In this document: one piece after another, positions 1 through 8,257 of the stretch
Numbering within the stretch: position 1 is the first letter of the stretch
Layout: every line of letters starts with the position of its first letter
Assembly (NCBI GenBank): GCA_002337455.1
Contig: DDGC01000008.1
Coordinates: 402 to 64,401 of the forward strand
Direction: 5' to 3'
DNA from: Rhizobiales bacterium UBA1912
Lineage (GTDB): Bacteria; Pseudomonadota; Alphaproteobacteria; Rhizobiales; Devosiaceae
Length of the DNA stretch: 64,000 nucleotides
Translations under genes and position numbers: made by a program
Notes under the pieces: model-generated
What the model saw: the letters and a program-made list of their open reading frames with translations, nothing else
The model's database searches: none
What the model was told of the DNA's origin: nothing

Positions 1-596
1 TCCACAGTCTTCATCAGCTCAAGCACGGCGTCGTGGCCGATTTCCGGACGCTTGTCTTCAAGCGCCATAAGGGCCGAACCCTTGGTGATCGGAATGTCGT
101 CACCGGGGAATTCGTACGAAGAGAGCAGTTCGCGAACTTCAAGCTCGACGAGCTCGAGCAGCTCTTCGTCATCGACCTGGTCGACCTTGTTCAGGAACAC
201 CACAAGCGCCGGAACACCGACCTGACGGGCAAGCAGGATGTGCTCGCGGGTCTGGGGCATCGGGCCGTCGGCAGCCGAAACAACAAGGATCGCGCCGTCC
301 ATCTGGGCAGCACCGGTGATCATGTTCTTCACATAGTCAGCGTGGCCCGGGCAATCGACGTGCGCATAGTGGCGCTTTTCGGTCTCGTATTCGACGTGCG
401 CCGTCGAAATGGTGATCCCGCGCGCCTTTTCTTCAGGCGCCTTGTCGATCTGGTCGTACGCAGAGAACGTCGCCCCGCCTGTCTCCGCCAGAACCTTCGT
501 GATCGCTGCTGTCAACGACGTCTTGCCATGGTCAACGTGACCAATCGTGCCGATGTTGCAGTGCGGCTTGTTACGCGCAAATTTTTCCTTGCCCAT
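1..596 (-). CDS. tuf: Elongation factor Tu, N-terminal part (runs off window)
   Basis: GTPase that delivers aminoacyl-tRNA to the ribosome. The minus strand starts with ATG at 596 and reads MGKEKFARNKPHCNIGTIG, then the P-loop GHVDHGKTSL (about residues 19-28), the switch region RGITIS, the G3 motif DCPGHADY and the G4 motif NKVD. These are the diagnostic order and sequence of the EF-Tu G domain. Only about 198 of roughly 391-396 residues lie in the window and the 3' end is missing at base 1. Codon use is strongly biased, as expected for a highly expressed gene. Whether this copy sits beside secE/nusG or in the str operon cannot be seen from here. Confidence 0.98.
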   Translation of the reverse strand, partial: MGKEKFARNKPHCNIGTIGHVDHGKTSLTAAITKVLAETGGATFSAYDQIDKAPEEKARGITISTAHVEYETEKRHYAHVDCPGHADYVKNMITGAAQMDGAILVVSAADGPMPQTREHILLARQVGVPALVVFLNKVDQVDDEELLELVELEVRELLSSYEFPGDDIPITKGSALMALEDKRPEIGHDAVLELMKTV

Positions 597-704
597 TGCT
601 CACAACCGTTAATCAAGAGTTAGAACTGCGGGGGCGTTTACCCGGTTGGACGCTGAGAGACAAGTGGTTTTTCTGCTTCGATCTTCATTGCCGGCACCGA
701 CAGC

Positions 705-732
705 AAAAGGAACGGCCGAAACCGTCCCTTTT
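705..732 (-). terminator. Hairpin between the TadG-like gene and tuf
   Basis: AAAAGGAACGG and CCGTCCCTTTT form an 11-bp stem with one mismatch around a 6-nt loop. Read on the minus strand it lies just downstream of the TadG-like gene and ends in TTTT, as expected for an intrinsic terminator separating it from tuf. Confidence 0.55.
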
Positions 733-755
733 GCATGCTCCAACATTGCCTGAGC

Positions 756-2021
756 TCAGTAGATCAGTCGCGCATTCCGCTCGCCGACGGTCTCGAATGT
801 CGGGCATTTGATTATGATGCGGATATCGTCATAGTCCTTGTCGGTCCAGGCGATATGTTGCCAGTTACTGGAAGTTCCCGACAGTCCGGGCGGACGATCT
901 TCCCACCCGTAATACATATACTTCCCGGGTTCACAGCTTCCGGTCGCTCTTTGGGGTGTACGGTTCGTACCCTCGGGGATAATCCCTCCCTCACTCACTG
1001 GGCGGCATTCTTCGATTGTGTCGCAAAGCACCGTCTCGACAATATCGACCTTTTGACCGGGCTGAACATAAGGCTGTGGGCCCTGCAATCCGGCGTATTG
1101 TTCAGTGCTATTTCCTGGCGTGAAATAGGTATCGGTATAGTAATTGAACCGACCTGTTTTCTTGTCGCCCCCATTGTTGGGCGCTGCCCCGTTATCCCAA
1201 TACTGTTGCTGAGTGCGCGAAAAACGCACGTTCTCCAACCTAAAGCTCAAGAACGATCCTTGCGCGCAATCGGGCCACATATATTCGTACTCGCGCTTGT
1301 TGGTATTTGCGCCTTTCGATATCCGCCATGGCCCCTGCTCCGCACCGTCTAACCCAAGAGGATTAGATGTCGCTATTGTGTTGTAGATGCCGACCAAACC
1401 GGGCTTTGTCGGGGGAGAATCGAAGTCAGCAAAAAACTGCGAACCGCCATTGTCCGCCACCGGCACCATCCGGGTGCGCCGTGGCTGGTCCGGATCATTT
1501 TCCGGACGAGTGGGCCAAAAGCAGTACATCCAGAGCCGATTGAAGTCGCCAGCCTGCGGATCGAGCAGTGAGGTATCGGGCGGTTCGCGAACTTCCTTGA
1601 CGTCCGAAAAGCGAACGGTAGCGGATACCGTTACAAGCTGGCTATCAGGAATCCCAGGCAGAATATTCATGAACGAAAGCGGCACGCGCGCCGAGGCGGT
1701 TACCTTCAGTTCATAATCGCTCATCCTGTCAGGCGTCAGGCTCACGTTTTGAGCCCAGTTCCCTTGATACTGCCGGCCAATCTCCGCCAAGGTGACCGAT
1801 TCAACCAGCCCCCATTTGGTTTGCCAGCTCTCATCCTCCTCCACGAAGGCGCTCAGTGCAGCGGAATCGACCTGATTTTGCAGGTATTCTTTCACATGCT
1901 GAAGGCGCACGTAGTCGACGGCCCATCCAGCCATCGCGATGAAGGGTATGGCCATAACGGCAAAAATCACGGCCACGACGCCATCCTCGCGCCGGACCAA
2001 GTCCAACAAACTGCGTCCCAT
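756..2021 (-). CDS. TadG-like membrane-anchored protein (TadE/G family N-terminus)
   Basis: About 421 residues from the ATG at 2021; an in-frame TTG 36 bases upstream gives an implausible extension. The N-terminus MGRSLLDLVRREDGVVAVIF followed by a single hydrophobic segment (about residues 15-35) and then VDYVRLQHVKEYLQNQVDSAALSA is the signature of TadG-like Flp-pilus-assembly proteins: one membrane anchor and a large extracytoplasmic domain. The C-terminal part has many Cys, Trp and Tyr residues and no von Willebrand domain I can recognise. In known Tad systems such proteins are minor pseudopilin-like components, but no other tad or cpa gene is nearby, so this is an orphan copy. Family assignment is good; function is unknown. 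Confidence 0.7.
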   Translation of the reverse strand: MGRSLLDLVRREDGVVAVIFAVMAIPFIAMAGWAVDYVRLQHVKEYLQNQVDSAALSAFVEEDESWQTKWGLVESVTLAEIGRQYQGNWAQNVSLTPDRMSDYELKVTASARVPLSFMNILPGIPDSQLVTVSATVRFSDVKEVREPPDTSLLDPQAGDFNRLWMYCFWPTRPENDPDQPRRTRMVPVADNGGSQFFADFDSPPTKPGLVGIYNTIATSNPLGLDGAEQGPWRISKGANTNKREYEYMWPDCAQGSFLSFRLENVRFSRTQQQYWDNGAAPNNGGDKKTGRFNYYTDTYFTPGNSTEQYAGLQGPQPYVQPGQKVDIVETVLCDTIEECRPVSEGGIIPEGTNRTPQRATGSCEPGKYMYYGWEDRPPGLSGTSSNWQHIAWTDKDYDDIRIIIKCPTFETVGERNARLIY

Positions 2022-2193
2022 GCCCGTTCGCCCATTTCCGGCGCTTCTGGCGCCCAATAAACCGCACGATTGCGACCGGCAGTGCCGGTTCTACGTAGAT
2101 CACACAGTACCTGAATGGATTTTCAGTAAACTTACGCAGTTTCAGAAAAACTGTCTGAAAGGATTTACGGCACGTTAAGCATGCAATGGCGCT

Positions 2194-3168
2194 TCAGTAG
2201 AAGGACTTTGCGCGCTCCACTTCGCTGCGTGAACCGATAATGATCCCTATGCGCTGGTGCAGGCTGGAGGGCTCGATCTCGAGAAGACGCTCGGTTCCGG
2301 TGCTCGAGGCCCCGCCGGCCGCCTCGACGATCATGCTCATGGGGTTGACCTCATAGAGCAGACGCAGGCGCCCGCCCTTTTCCTTGGTGTCCTCATCTTC
2401 GGGATAGAGAAAGACACCGCCGCGGCACAATATACGGTGCAGATCGGCGACCATGGCCGCACACCAGCGCATATTGTAGCTCTTGCCGAACGGGCCCGAC
2501 TTGCCTGCGAGGCAAGCGTCGATGAAGCCCCGGGTCGGCGCATACCAGCGCGTTTGCCGGGACGCATTGATGGCGAACTCGGCCGCCTCTTGAGGAATTT
2601 CCACCTTGTCCCGAACCATGACGAACTCAGCACTCGCCTCATCGAGACTGAAGACTGTAACCGCCTGTCCCGTCGTCAGGACCAGCACCGTGGCCGGGCC
2701 GTAAAGCGCATATCCGGCAGCAATCTGCTTTTTCCCCGGCTGCAATACATCTGCGGTCGTGATCCCGGAACTCTTGCCCAGATCGAGCACGGAAAAAATG
2801 GAGCCCACAGCGCCGTTGATTTCGAGATTGGACGACCCGTCAAGCGGATCGAAAACCAGAGCATGGTGAGCATTGCCGGCCCCGGCCACCAGTTCTATGT
2901 CGTCCAATTCCTCCGATACCATGGCAGCCAGCACGCCGCTCGCCTCACCCCTACGCAGGAAAATGTCGTTAGCGACAACGTCGAGCTTCTTCTGCACTTC
3001 CCCCTGCACATTGATTGCCTGCGCCGCCCCGGTGTCCCCTGCGCTCGATGCTACACGCAGCGCGACCGATATCTCGATAGCGCAGTCGGCGACCATTTCG
3101 AAAATGGCCCCGATGGCTCCATCGAACCTGCTTTCCACGATCCAGGTCTCAAGGGTTTTGCGCGCCAC
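2194..3168 (-). CDS. fbp: Class I fructose-1,6-bisphosphatase
   Basis: Hydrolyses fructose 1,6-bisphosphate to fructose 6-phosphate in gluconeogenesis, in the cytoplasm. The 324-residue product carries the class I metal and substrate motif FDPLDGSSNLEIN near residue 107 and the downstream GGVFLYPED region, and its length fits the family. The start is GTG at 3168, supported by GGAG seven bases upstream. It is transcribed away from the dctB-like gene, with a 192-base intergenic region between them. A gluconeogenic enzyme fits the surrounding genes for acetate, dicarboxylate and aromatic acid use, although no direct link is shown. Confidence 0.95.
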   Translation of the reverse strand: MARKTLETWIVESRFDGAIGAIFEMVADCAIEISVALRVASSAGDTGAAQAINVQGEVQKKLDVVANDIFLRRGEASGVLAAMVSEELDDIELVAGAGNAHHALVFDPLDGSSNLEINGAVGSIFSVLDLGKSSGITTADVLQPGKKQIAAGYALYGPATVLVLTTGQAVTVFSLDEASAEFVMVRDKVEIPQEAAEFAINASRQTRWYAPTRGFIDACLAGKSGPFGKSYNMRWCAAMVADLHRILCRGGVFLYPEDEDTKEKGGRLRLLYEVNPMSMIVEAAGGASSTGTERLLEIEPSSLHQRIGIIIGSRSEVERAKSFY

Positions 3169-3324
3169 GTGCGGTCTCCAAAAAAATGGGGTTGTCGACC
3201 CTGCTTATGCCGCGGGGCACCGGGCGTCCAGACCAACCAAAGTCCTAACTGCGGCGGCCGGAGCACCCTGCCCTCTCCGTGCCCGGTCGCCCGTTGTCCG
3301 CCGCCTGCCGCCGTTTAAGGGCTA

Positions 3325-3359
3325 GGCAGAAGGTTCTGCCACCGCTAACCTTTTAGCGG
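3325..3359 (+). promoter_or_regulatory. Two tandem perfect inverted repeats abutting the dctB-like start
   Basis: GGCAGAA-GG-TTCTGCC (3325-3340) is followed one base later by CCGCTAA-CCTT-TTAGCGG (3342-3359), and the kinase ATG begins at 3361. The second repeat could fold in RNA with a 4-nt loop and cover the ribosome binding region; the first, with a 2-nt centre, looks more like a DNA operator. No other convincing Shine-Dalgarno sequence is present. Confidence 0.55.
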
Positions 3360-3360
3360 G

Positions 3361-5193
3361 ATGAGGAAAGACAGGCCGCGCCAATATCTACAGATCGCGC
3401 TGGCAGCGCTGGTGGTCATTACCAGTGCTGTGGTTGCCCGCGTCATCTGGGAGCAATCAGCGCTCAACGCGGCGCGCTCCACCGGCGAAACCAGGGCCGA
3501 ACTCGTCGCCCAGACGATTAGCGACACAATTGCCCAGAACGCCCATTTTCCTCTGGTGCTCGCGCTCGATCCGGATGTACAGGACGTCCTCGACGATCCA
3601 TCCAACAAGGGCGCGATCGGCGCGCTAAATCGCAAGCTCGAAACGATCGAAGCTTCGGGCAGTCCCGCCGCGCTCTATGTGATGAAGCCTGATGGCTACA
3701 CGCTCGCAGCCAGCAACTGGAACACCGAGGGAAGCTTCGTCGGCCAGTATTACGGTTTCCGATCCTATTTCACCCAGGCCATAGCAGGTGGTGAGGGCGC
3801 GTATTTCGGCATCGGCGTTACCACCGGAAGAGCAGGCTATTTCATTGCCCGCGCGGTTGGCAGTAGCACGCCGAGCGGTGTCACCGTGGCCAAGATCGAA
3901 TTTGATGATCTTGAATCGATCTGGGCCCGGGCCGCCGAACACATCATGGTGACCGACGAAAACGACATCATCTTTCTCGCCAGCCGCCCTGAATGGAAAT
4001 ATCGCTCGCTTGCACCGGTCGACGAAACGGCGATCACCCGCATCCAGAGCACCCAGCAATACGCGGGAACCGAAATCGACCAGTTGGAAATGGGTGAACA
4101 CGGGCCCGATGGGGACCAGATCTGGGTCGAGGGTCTGCCGGCCAATGAGAGCTTTTTGCGCCAGTCGGTTCATATTCCGGAGTTGGGCTGGACAGTGAAC
4201 CAGCTAACGGATCTGTCGGGCGTCGACGATGCAAGACGCGACGGTACAATGATCGGCGCGACGGGCTCGGCGTTAGTGATCGCCATACTGTTCTACCTGG
4301 CCCAGCGCCGACGCAGCTTCGCAATGGAGCGAGCCGCAAGGGCCGACCTCGAACAGCGCGTTGCAGAGCGCACCAGTGCGCTGCGCGAGGTCAACGACAC
4401 CTTGCATGTCGAGGTCAAAGAGCGCCGGCGCACCGAACGCGAGCTGCGCAGCGCGCAGAACGATTTGATACAGGCCGGGAAACTGGCCGCGCTTGGACAG
4501 ATGTCCGCGGCCATCGCGCACGAAATAAATCAGCCTCTCACCGCGATGCGCACCTACATCGCCACCACGCGGGTTTTCGTGCCCCTCGGCGATCCCGGCG
4601 CCGTTCTCGATAATCTCGAAAAGGTGGACAATCTCGCGGTGCGCATGGGGCGGATCACTTCCCATCTCAAATCCTTCGCGCGCAAGGAAGGCATGGGCCC
4701 GGCCGAGGTGATTTCGGTCGACAAAGCCGTTCAGAAGGCTCTCGACCTCGTCGACGTTCAACTGCAAGCCGACGCCATCACGATAAAAAAGACGATTGTT
4801 CCCGCTTTCACTCTAGGGAACGACGTGCGGCTTGAGCAGGTCGTCATCAATCTGGTCCGCAACGCGATTGATGCAGTGCAAGAGACCGCTGAGCCGGTCG
4901 TCGAAGTTTCCATGTATGTTGCAAACGGGGCTATCCTCATCGAGGTCAGAGACAACGGCCCCGGCTTTGACCCCGCCATCCTGGAAACGCTCTTCGATCC
5001 TTTCGTTACCACCAAGCCGTCGGGGGCGGGACTGGGTCTTGGGCTGACGATTTCCTATGAGATCATTCACGAATTCGGTGGTGCCCTGCGGGCCGCAAAC
5101 CATCGGGATGGCGGGGCTGTTCTTACAGTAGAACTTGTCGCCATAGACGAGGCAACATCCCCGTTTCAAAGTGAGGTGGCAGACAATGGCTGA
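3361..5193 (+). CDS. DctB-like sensor histidine kinase
   Basis: A 610-residue membrane kinase. Residues about 9-29 form the first transmembrane helix and about 300-316 the second. Between them is a periplasmic double-Cache sensor whose YYGFRSYFTQAIAGGEGAYF region resembles DctB of rhizobia. The cytoplasmic part has a coiled coil (residues 325-375), the H-box AAIAHEINQPLTAMRTY with phospho-accepting H387, the N-box NLVRNAIDA, DNGPGFD (G1) and GAGLGLGLTIS (G2). DctB family kinases sense C4-dicarboxylates and phosphorylate DctD. The regulator gene overlaps its 3' end by 8 bases. The adjacent transporter is TAXI-TRAP rather than DctA, so the ligand may not be a C4-dicarboxylate. Confidence 0.88.
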   Translation: MRKDRPRQYLQIALAALVVITSAVVARVIWEQSALNAARSTGETRAELVAQTISDTIAQNAHFPLVLALDPDVQDVLDDPSNKGAIGALNRKLETIEASGSPAALYVMKPDGYTLAASNWNTEGSFVGQYYGFRSYFTQAIAGGEGAYFGIGVTTGRAGYFIARAVGSSTPSGVTVAKIEFDDLESIWARAAEHIMVTDENDIIFLASRPEWKYRSLAPVDETAITRIQSTQQYAGTEIDQLEMGEHGPDGDQIWVEGLPANESFLRQSVHIPELGWTVNQLTDLSGVDDARRDGTMIGATGSALVIAILFYLAQRRRSFAMERAARADLEQRVAERTSALREVNDTLHVEVKERRRTERELRSAQNDLIQAGKLAALGQMSAAIAHEINQPLTAMRTYIATTRVFVPLGDPGAVLDNLEKVDNLAVRMGRITSHLKSFARKEGMGPAEVISVDKAVQKALDLVDVQLQADAITIKKTIVPAFTLGNDVRLEQVVINLVRNAIDAVQETAEPVVEVSMYVANGAILIEVRDNGPGFDPAILETLFDPFVTTKPSGAGLGLGLTISYEIIHEFGGALRAANHRDGGAVLTVELVAIDEATSPFQSEVADNG

Positions 5194-6547
5194 ACGGCAG
5201 ACCGTCATTTTCGTCGATGACGAGGAGCCCATGCGCCACGCCGTGCAGCAATGGCTTGGTGTCGCCGGTCATGACGCCAGAAGCTTCGCATCGGGCCACT
5301 CGGCTCTCGATCATATATCGGCGGGCCTCAACGGTATCGTCTTAACCGACTTGCGCATGCCCTCCATGGACGGGATGGAACTGTTGCGCCGCATCCTTGA
5401 GATCGATCCCGACATTCCCGTTATCCTCATGACCGGTCAAGGCGACATCGAAAGTGCGGTGGAGGCGATGCGCATCGGAGCCTATGATTTCATCGAAAAG
5501 CCCTTCGATCCCGAACGCCTGGCCCAGACGGTCCGCCGCGCAACCGAAAAACGTCGTCTTGTGCTGGAAAACCGCTATCTGGCAGCCGCAGCCCCGTCCG
5601 ACGCCTTACGCAACCGGATTCTGGGCACCTCGCGCGAGATCGAGCGTCTTCGCGAAGCGGTGTCGGAAATCGCAGCAACCGATGTAAGCGTCGTGCTCTA
5701 TGGCGAAACCGGATCGGGCAAGGATCTCATTGCGCGATGCCTTCACGAGCTGGGCCGCCGCGCGACCGGTAATTACGTGGCCGTCAACTGTTCCGCCATT
5801 CCTGAAACCATGGTGGAAACCGAAATGTTCGGGCACGAAGCGGGCGCCTTTACCGGCGCTGCCGGCCGCCGGATTGGCAAGATCGAACACGCGAACGGGG
5901 GCACTCTGCTGCTCGACGAAGTTGAATCGATGCCTTTGCCGATGCAGGCCAAACTATTGAGGGCATTGCAGGAACGCGTCATCGAGCGCCTCGGGTCCAA
6001 CACCTCGGTCCCCGTCGATTTCCGCACCATCGCCGCGACAAAGCGTGACCTGAAGGCCGAAAGCAACACGGGAGCCTTCCGCTCCGACCTCTATTTCCGC
6101 CTCTCGGTGGTCGAGCTCAGCATTCCCCCATTGCGAGACCGCCGGGATGATATCCCGCTTCTTTTCGAGTACTTTGCCGGAGAAGCGGCCCGCAGCCATA
6201 ATCGCCAACCGCGCCCGCTAAAAGGAGCCACGCTCGATGCACTCATACGGCACGATTGGCCGGGCAATGTGCGTGAGTTACGGAACGTGGCCGAGCGGCA
6301 CGCGCTCGGTCTGAGCAGTTTTGCAGCCTCCGATACTGCCCGGCCCACCGATATGGCCGATGTCATGCCACTCGCCCAGCAACTCGAAGCCTTTGAACGC
6401 CGGATAATCGAGCGCGCTCTGGCAGACAGCGGCGGTCGCATCAGCGAGGTGATGGAAAAACTCGGGGTGCCCCGGAGAACTCTCAACGAAAAAATGACGC
6501 GGCTCGGCATCCGCAGGCGGGAGGCTGACGACCAATATGAGCAATAA
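5186..6547 (+). CDS. DctD-like sigma-54-dependent response regulator
   Basis: A 453-residue activator started at ATG 5186 (GTGAGG at 5171). It has a receiver domain with phosphorylatable D55 (LTDLRMPSMDG) and a signalling Lys in IEKPFDP, an AAA+ domain with Walker A GETGSGKD and the sigma-54 contact loop GAFTGA, and a C-terminal Fis-type helix-turn-helix (GRISEVMEKLGVPRRTLNEK). This is the NtrC/DctD architecture. It is translationally coupled to the kinase. The next gene downstream has a perfect -24/-12 promoter, so this protein very probably activates the TAXI-TRAP operon. Confidence 0.92.
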   Translation: MAERQTVIFVDDEEPMRHAVQQWLGVAGHDARSFASGHSALDHISAGLNGIVLTDLRMPSMDGMELLRRILEIDPDIPVILMTGQGDIESAVEAMRIGAYDFIEKPFDPERLAQTVRRATEKRRLVLENRYLAAAAPSDALRNRILGTSREIERLREAVSEIAATDVSVVLYGETGSGKDLIARCLHELGRRATGNYVAVNCSAIPETMVETEMFGHEAGAFTGAAGRRIGKIEHANGGTLLLDEVESMPLPMQAKLLRALQERVIERLGSNTSVPVDFRTIAATKRDLKAESNTGAFRSDLYFRLSVVELSIPPLRDRRDDIPLLFEYFAGEAARSHNRQPRPLKGATLDALIRHDWPGNVRELRNVAERHALGLSSFAASDTARPTDMADVMPLAQQLEAFERRIIERALADSGGRISEVMEKLGVPRRTLNEKMTRLGIRRREADDQYEQ

Positions 6548-6566
6548 ATTGCGCACGCTCGCCGTT

Positions 6567-6588
6567 CATCGGCGATTTTTTGCCGATG
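6567..6588. promoter_or_regulatory. Candidate upstream activating site for the DctD-like regulator
   Basis: CATCGGC and GCCGATG form a perfect 7-bp inverted repeat around an 8-base T-rich spacer, about 83 bases upstream of the -24/-12 promoter. The T-run lies in the loop rather than after the stem, so it is a poor terminator. The position suits an enhancer site for the sigma-54 activator. No footprint-type evidence exists here. Confidence 0.4.
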
Positions 6589-6670
6589 CAGTTGAATCGA
6601 AATAGTCACGCAAACCTCTAACAAATTGAAACGAAAGGATTTTATCGAACCCGAAATATCATCGCGCTGT

Positions 6671-6685
6671 TGGCACAGCTATTGC
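6671..6685 (+). promoter_or_regulatory. Sigma-54 (-24/-12) promoter of the TAXI-TRAP operon
   Basis: TGGCAC-AGCTA-TTGC matches the RpoN consensus TGGCAC-N5-TTGC exactly, with the invariant GG and GC separated by exactly 10 bases. It lies 110 bases upstream of the receptor ATG and just after a gene for a sigma-54 activator. Confidence 0.88.
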
Positions 6686-6795
6686 AATGAACGGATCACC
6701 GGCCGTGCGGAGGAAGCGTGGCGGGTGTAGCGACCGGAAGCCCGGCGCTAGAGAGGAACCATGCAGTCCTGCGAGGCTGCAATTGGGAGGACATA

Positions 6796-7758
6796 ATGAA
6801 ACTTCTGACAGCCTGCGCCTTGATCGGCGCGCTGGCGGTGAGCGCGCCCGCGTTCGCCCAACAGCAACTTTCCATCGCGACCGGCGGAACGGGTGGTGCC
6901 TACTACCCGATCGGCGGCGGCCTTGCCGAACTGATCACTGAAAATCTCGAAGGCTATGGCGCCGTCGCCGAGGTCACTGGCGCGTCGGTTGAAAACATGG
7001 CGCTGGTCCATCAGGGCGCTGCCGACTTCGCTATCGCGCTCGGCGACACGGTCTATCAGGCCTATACCGGCACCGGTGCGTTCGATGGTCGGCAGGTTGA
7101 TATCCTGTCGTTGGGCGCCCTCTATCCCAACGCAGTGCAGATCGTCGTTCCCGCCGATTCCGATATCGAGGGCCTTTCCGATCTCGTGGGCAAGCGGGTT
7201 TCGGTCGGCGCACCCGGCTCGGGCACCGAGCTCAACGCCCAGGCCATCCTCAATGCCAACGGTATCACCTATGAGGACCTCGCCGCTGCCCAGCGCCTCA
7301 ACTTCAACGAAACCGCAGACGCCCTGCGCGACGGCGATATCGATGCCGGCATCTGGAGCGTTGGCCCTCCGACCTCTTCGATCATGTCGCTGGCCGTGGC
7401 ACGGGCTATTCGGTTGATTCCGCTGAGCGAGGATGAAGTCGCAGCAGCCAAGGGCGTAGAGCCGATCTTTGCCGACTACGTTCTTCCCGCCAACAGCTAC
7501 GAAGGCGTCGATACCGAAACGCCCACCGTCGGCATCCCCAACGCGCTGGTTGTCAGCGCCAGCATGGATGAGGAACTGGCCTATCAGGTGACCAAGCTTC
7601 TGCATGAGCAGGTCGACTATCTGCGGGCGATCCACCCCGCGGCCAACGACACGACGGTCGAGTTCGCACTGGGCGCAACCCCGATCCCGCTGCATCCTGG
7701 GGCGATCCGCTACTACGAAGAAGTCGGAGCGGACATCCCCGAAAATGCCCGGCCCTAA
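6796..7758 (+). CDS. TAXI family TRAP transporter solute receptor
   Basis: Periplasmic substrate-binding protein of a tripartite transporter. The start is ATG 6796, after GGGAGGA. A Sec signal peptide (MKLLTACALIGALAVSAPAFA) precedes the mature sequence QQQLSIATGGTGGAYYPIGG, whose GGTGGxYYPIGG stretch is the hallmark of TAXI receptors; GSGTELNAQAIL follows. Length of 320 residues fits the family. It is the first gene of a three-gene operon with overlapping reading frames, under the sigma-54 promoter. TAXI substrates known so far include glutamate and 2-oxoglutarate, but the substrate here cannot be read from the sequence. The DctB-like neighbour suggests an organic acid. Confidence 0.93.
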   Translation: MKLLTACALIGALAVSAPAFAQQQLSIATGGTGGAYYPIGGGLAELITENLEGYGAVAEVTGASVENMALVHQGAADFAIALGDTVYQAYTGTGAFDGRQVDILSLGALYPNAVQIVVPADSDIEGLSDLVGKRVSVGAPGSGTELNAQAILNANGITYEDLAAAQRLNFNETADALRDGDIDAGIWSVGPPTSSIMSLAVARAIRLIPLSEDEVAAAKGVEPIFADYVLPANSYEGVDTETPTVGIPNALVVSASMDEELAYQVTKLLHEQVDYLRAIHPAANDTTVEFALGATPIPLHPGAIRYYEEVGADIPENARP

Positions 7759-8257
7759 GGGCAAGGTCTTGGTTGGGGCGGGCTTATTGCTCGCCCTGAC
7801 CCTGTCAGCCGCGGCGCTGCCGGACGAAACCAACGGCCTGATGCTGGAAGTTCTCCGGGAAGACGGAGAAGCCATCTTTCAGGAACCGGTCGCCGACGGC
7901 GCGCGATGGTGCATTTTCTGGAATCATTCGGTTCAACATTTCCTCGTTCGCGACTGTTTTGTCGCCAGCGACGGGCGGATGTTGCTTGAGCGGTCCCATC
8001 AACCCGATTTTGCAGCAGGACTTGGCCATATTCCCGGTCGGGGCACGATGATCTCTGCACCCGAAGGCGGATACTGGATTGAAGATATCAACGAACCCGT
8101 ACCCAACAATTGCCTCCGGCTGCGGGTCGGAGCGCCCGGGGTCGACCACAGGATTGTTCTGGGCCAGCGGGACGAGAACTTGTCTGCCATAGCGCCACGG
8201 GAGGCCGTGCGCATCGTCCTGCAAAACGCAGGACACGAGGGAGAAAATTCATGCTGA
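7745..8257 (+). CDS. DUF1850 protein of the TAXI-TRAP operon
   Basis: A 170-residue protein with a hydrophobic N-terminus (KVLVGAGLLLALTLSAAALP), probably a signal peptide or anchor. The body contains CIFWNHSVQHF and a later GRGTMISAPEGGYWIED region typical of DUF1850 proteins, which in many alphaproteobacteria sit between a TAXI receptor and its fused permease. The ATG at 7745 overlaps the receptor end by 14 bases and the stop overlaps the permease start by 7, so translation is probably coupled. Function is unknown; an accessory role in the transporter is inferred from conserved gene order only. Confidence 0.8.
   Translation: MPGPKGKVLVGAGLLLALTLSAAALPDETNGLMLEVLREDGEAIFQEPVADGARWCIFWNHSVQHFLVRDCFVASDGRMLLERSHQPDFAAGLGHIPGRGTMISAPEGGYWIEDINEPVPNNCLRLRVGAPGVDHRIVLGQRDENLSAIAPREAVRIVLQNAGHEGENSC

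Noticed and set aside
33..623. 196-codon plus-strand frame opposite tuf
   Set aside because: It is antisense to a certain EF-Tu gene, and its arginine-rich composition is typical of a shadow of GC-rich coding sequence.
2257..3318. 353-codon plus-strand frame opposite fbp
   Set aside because: Fully antisense to fbp, no ribosome site, no recognisable domain.
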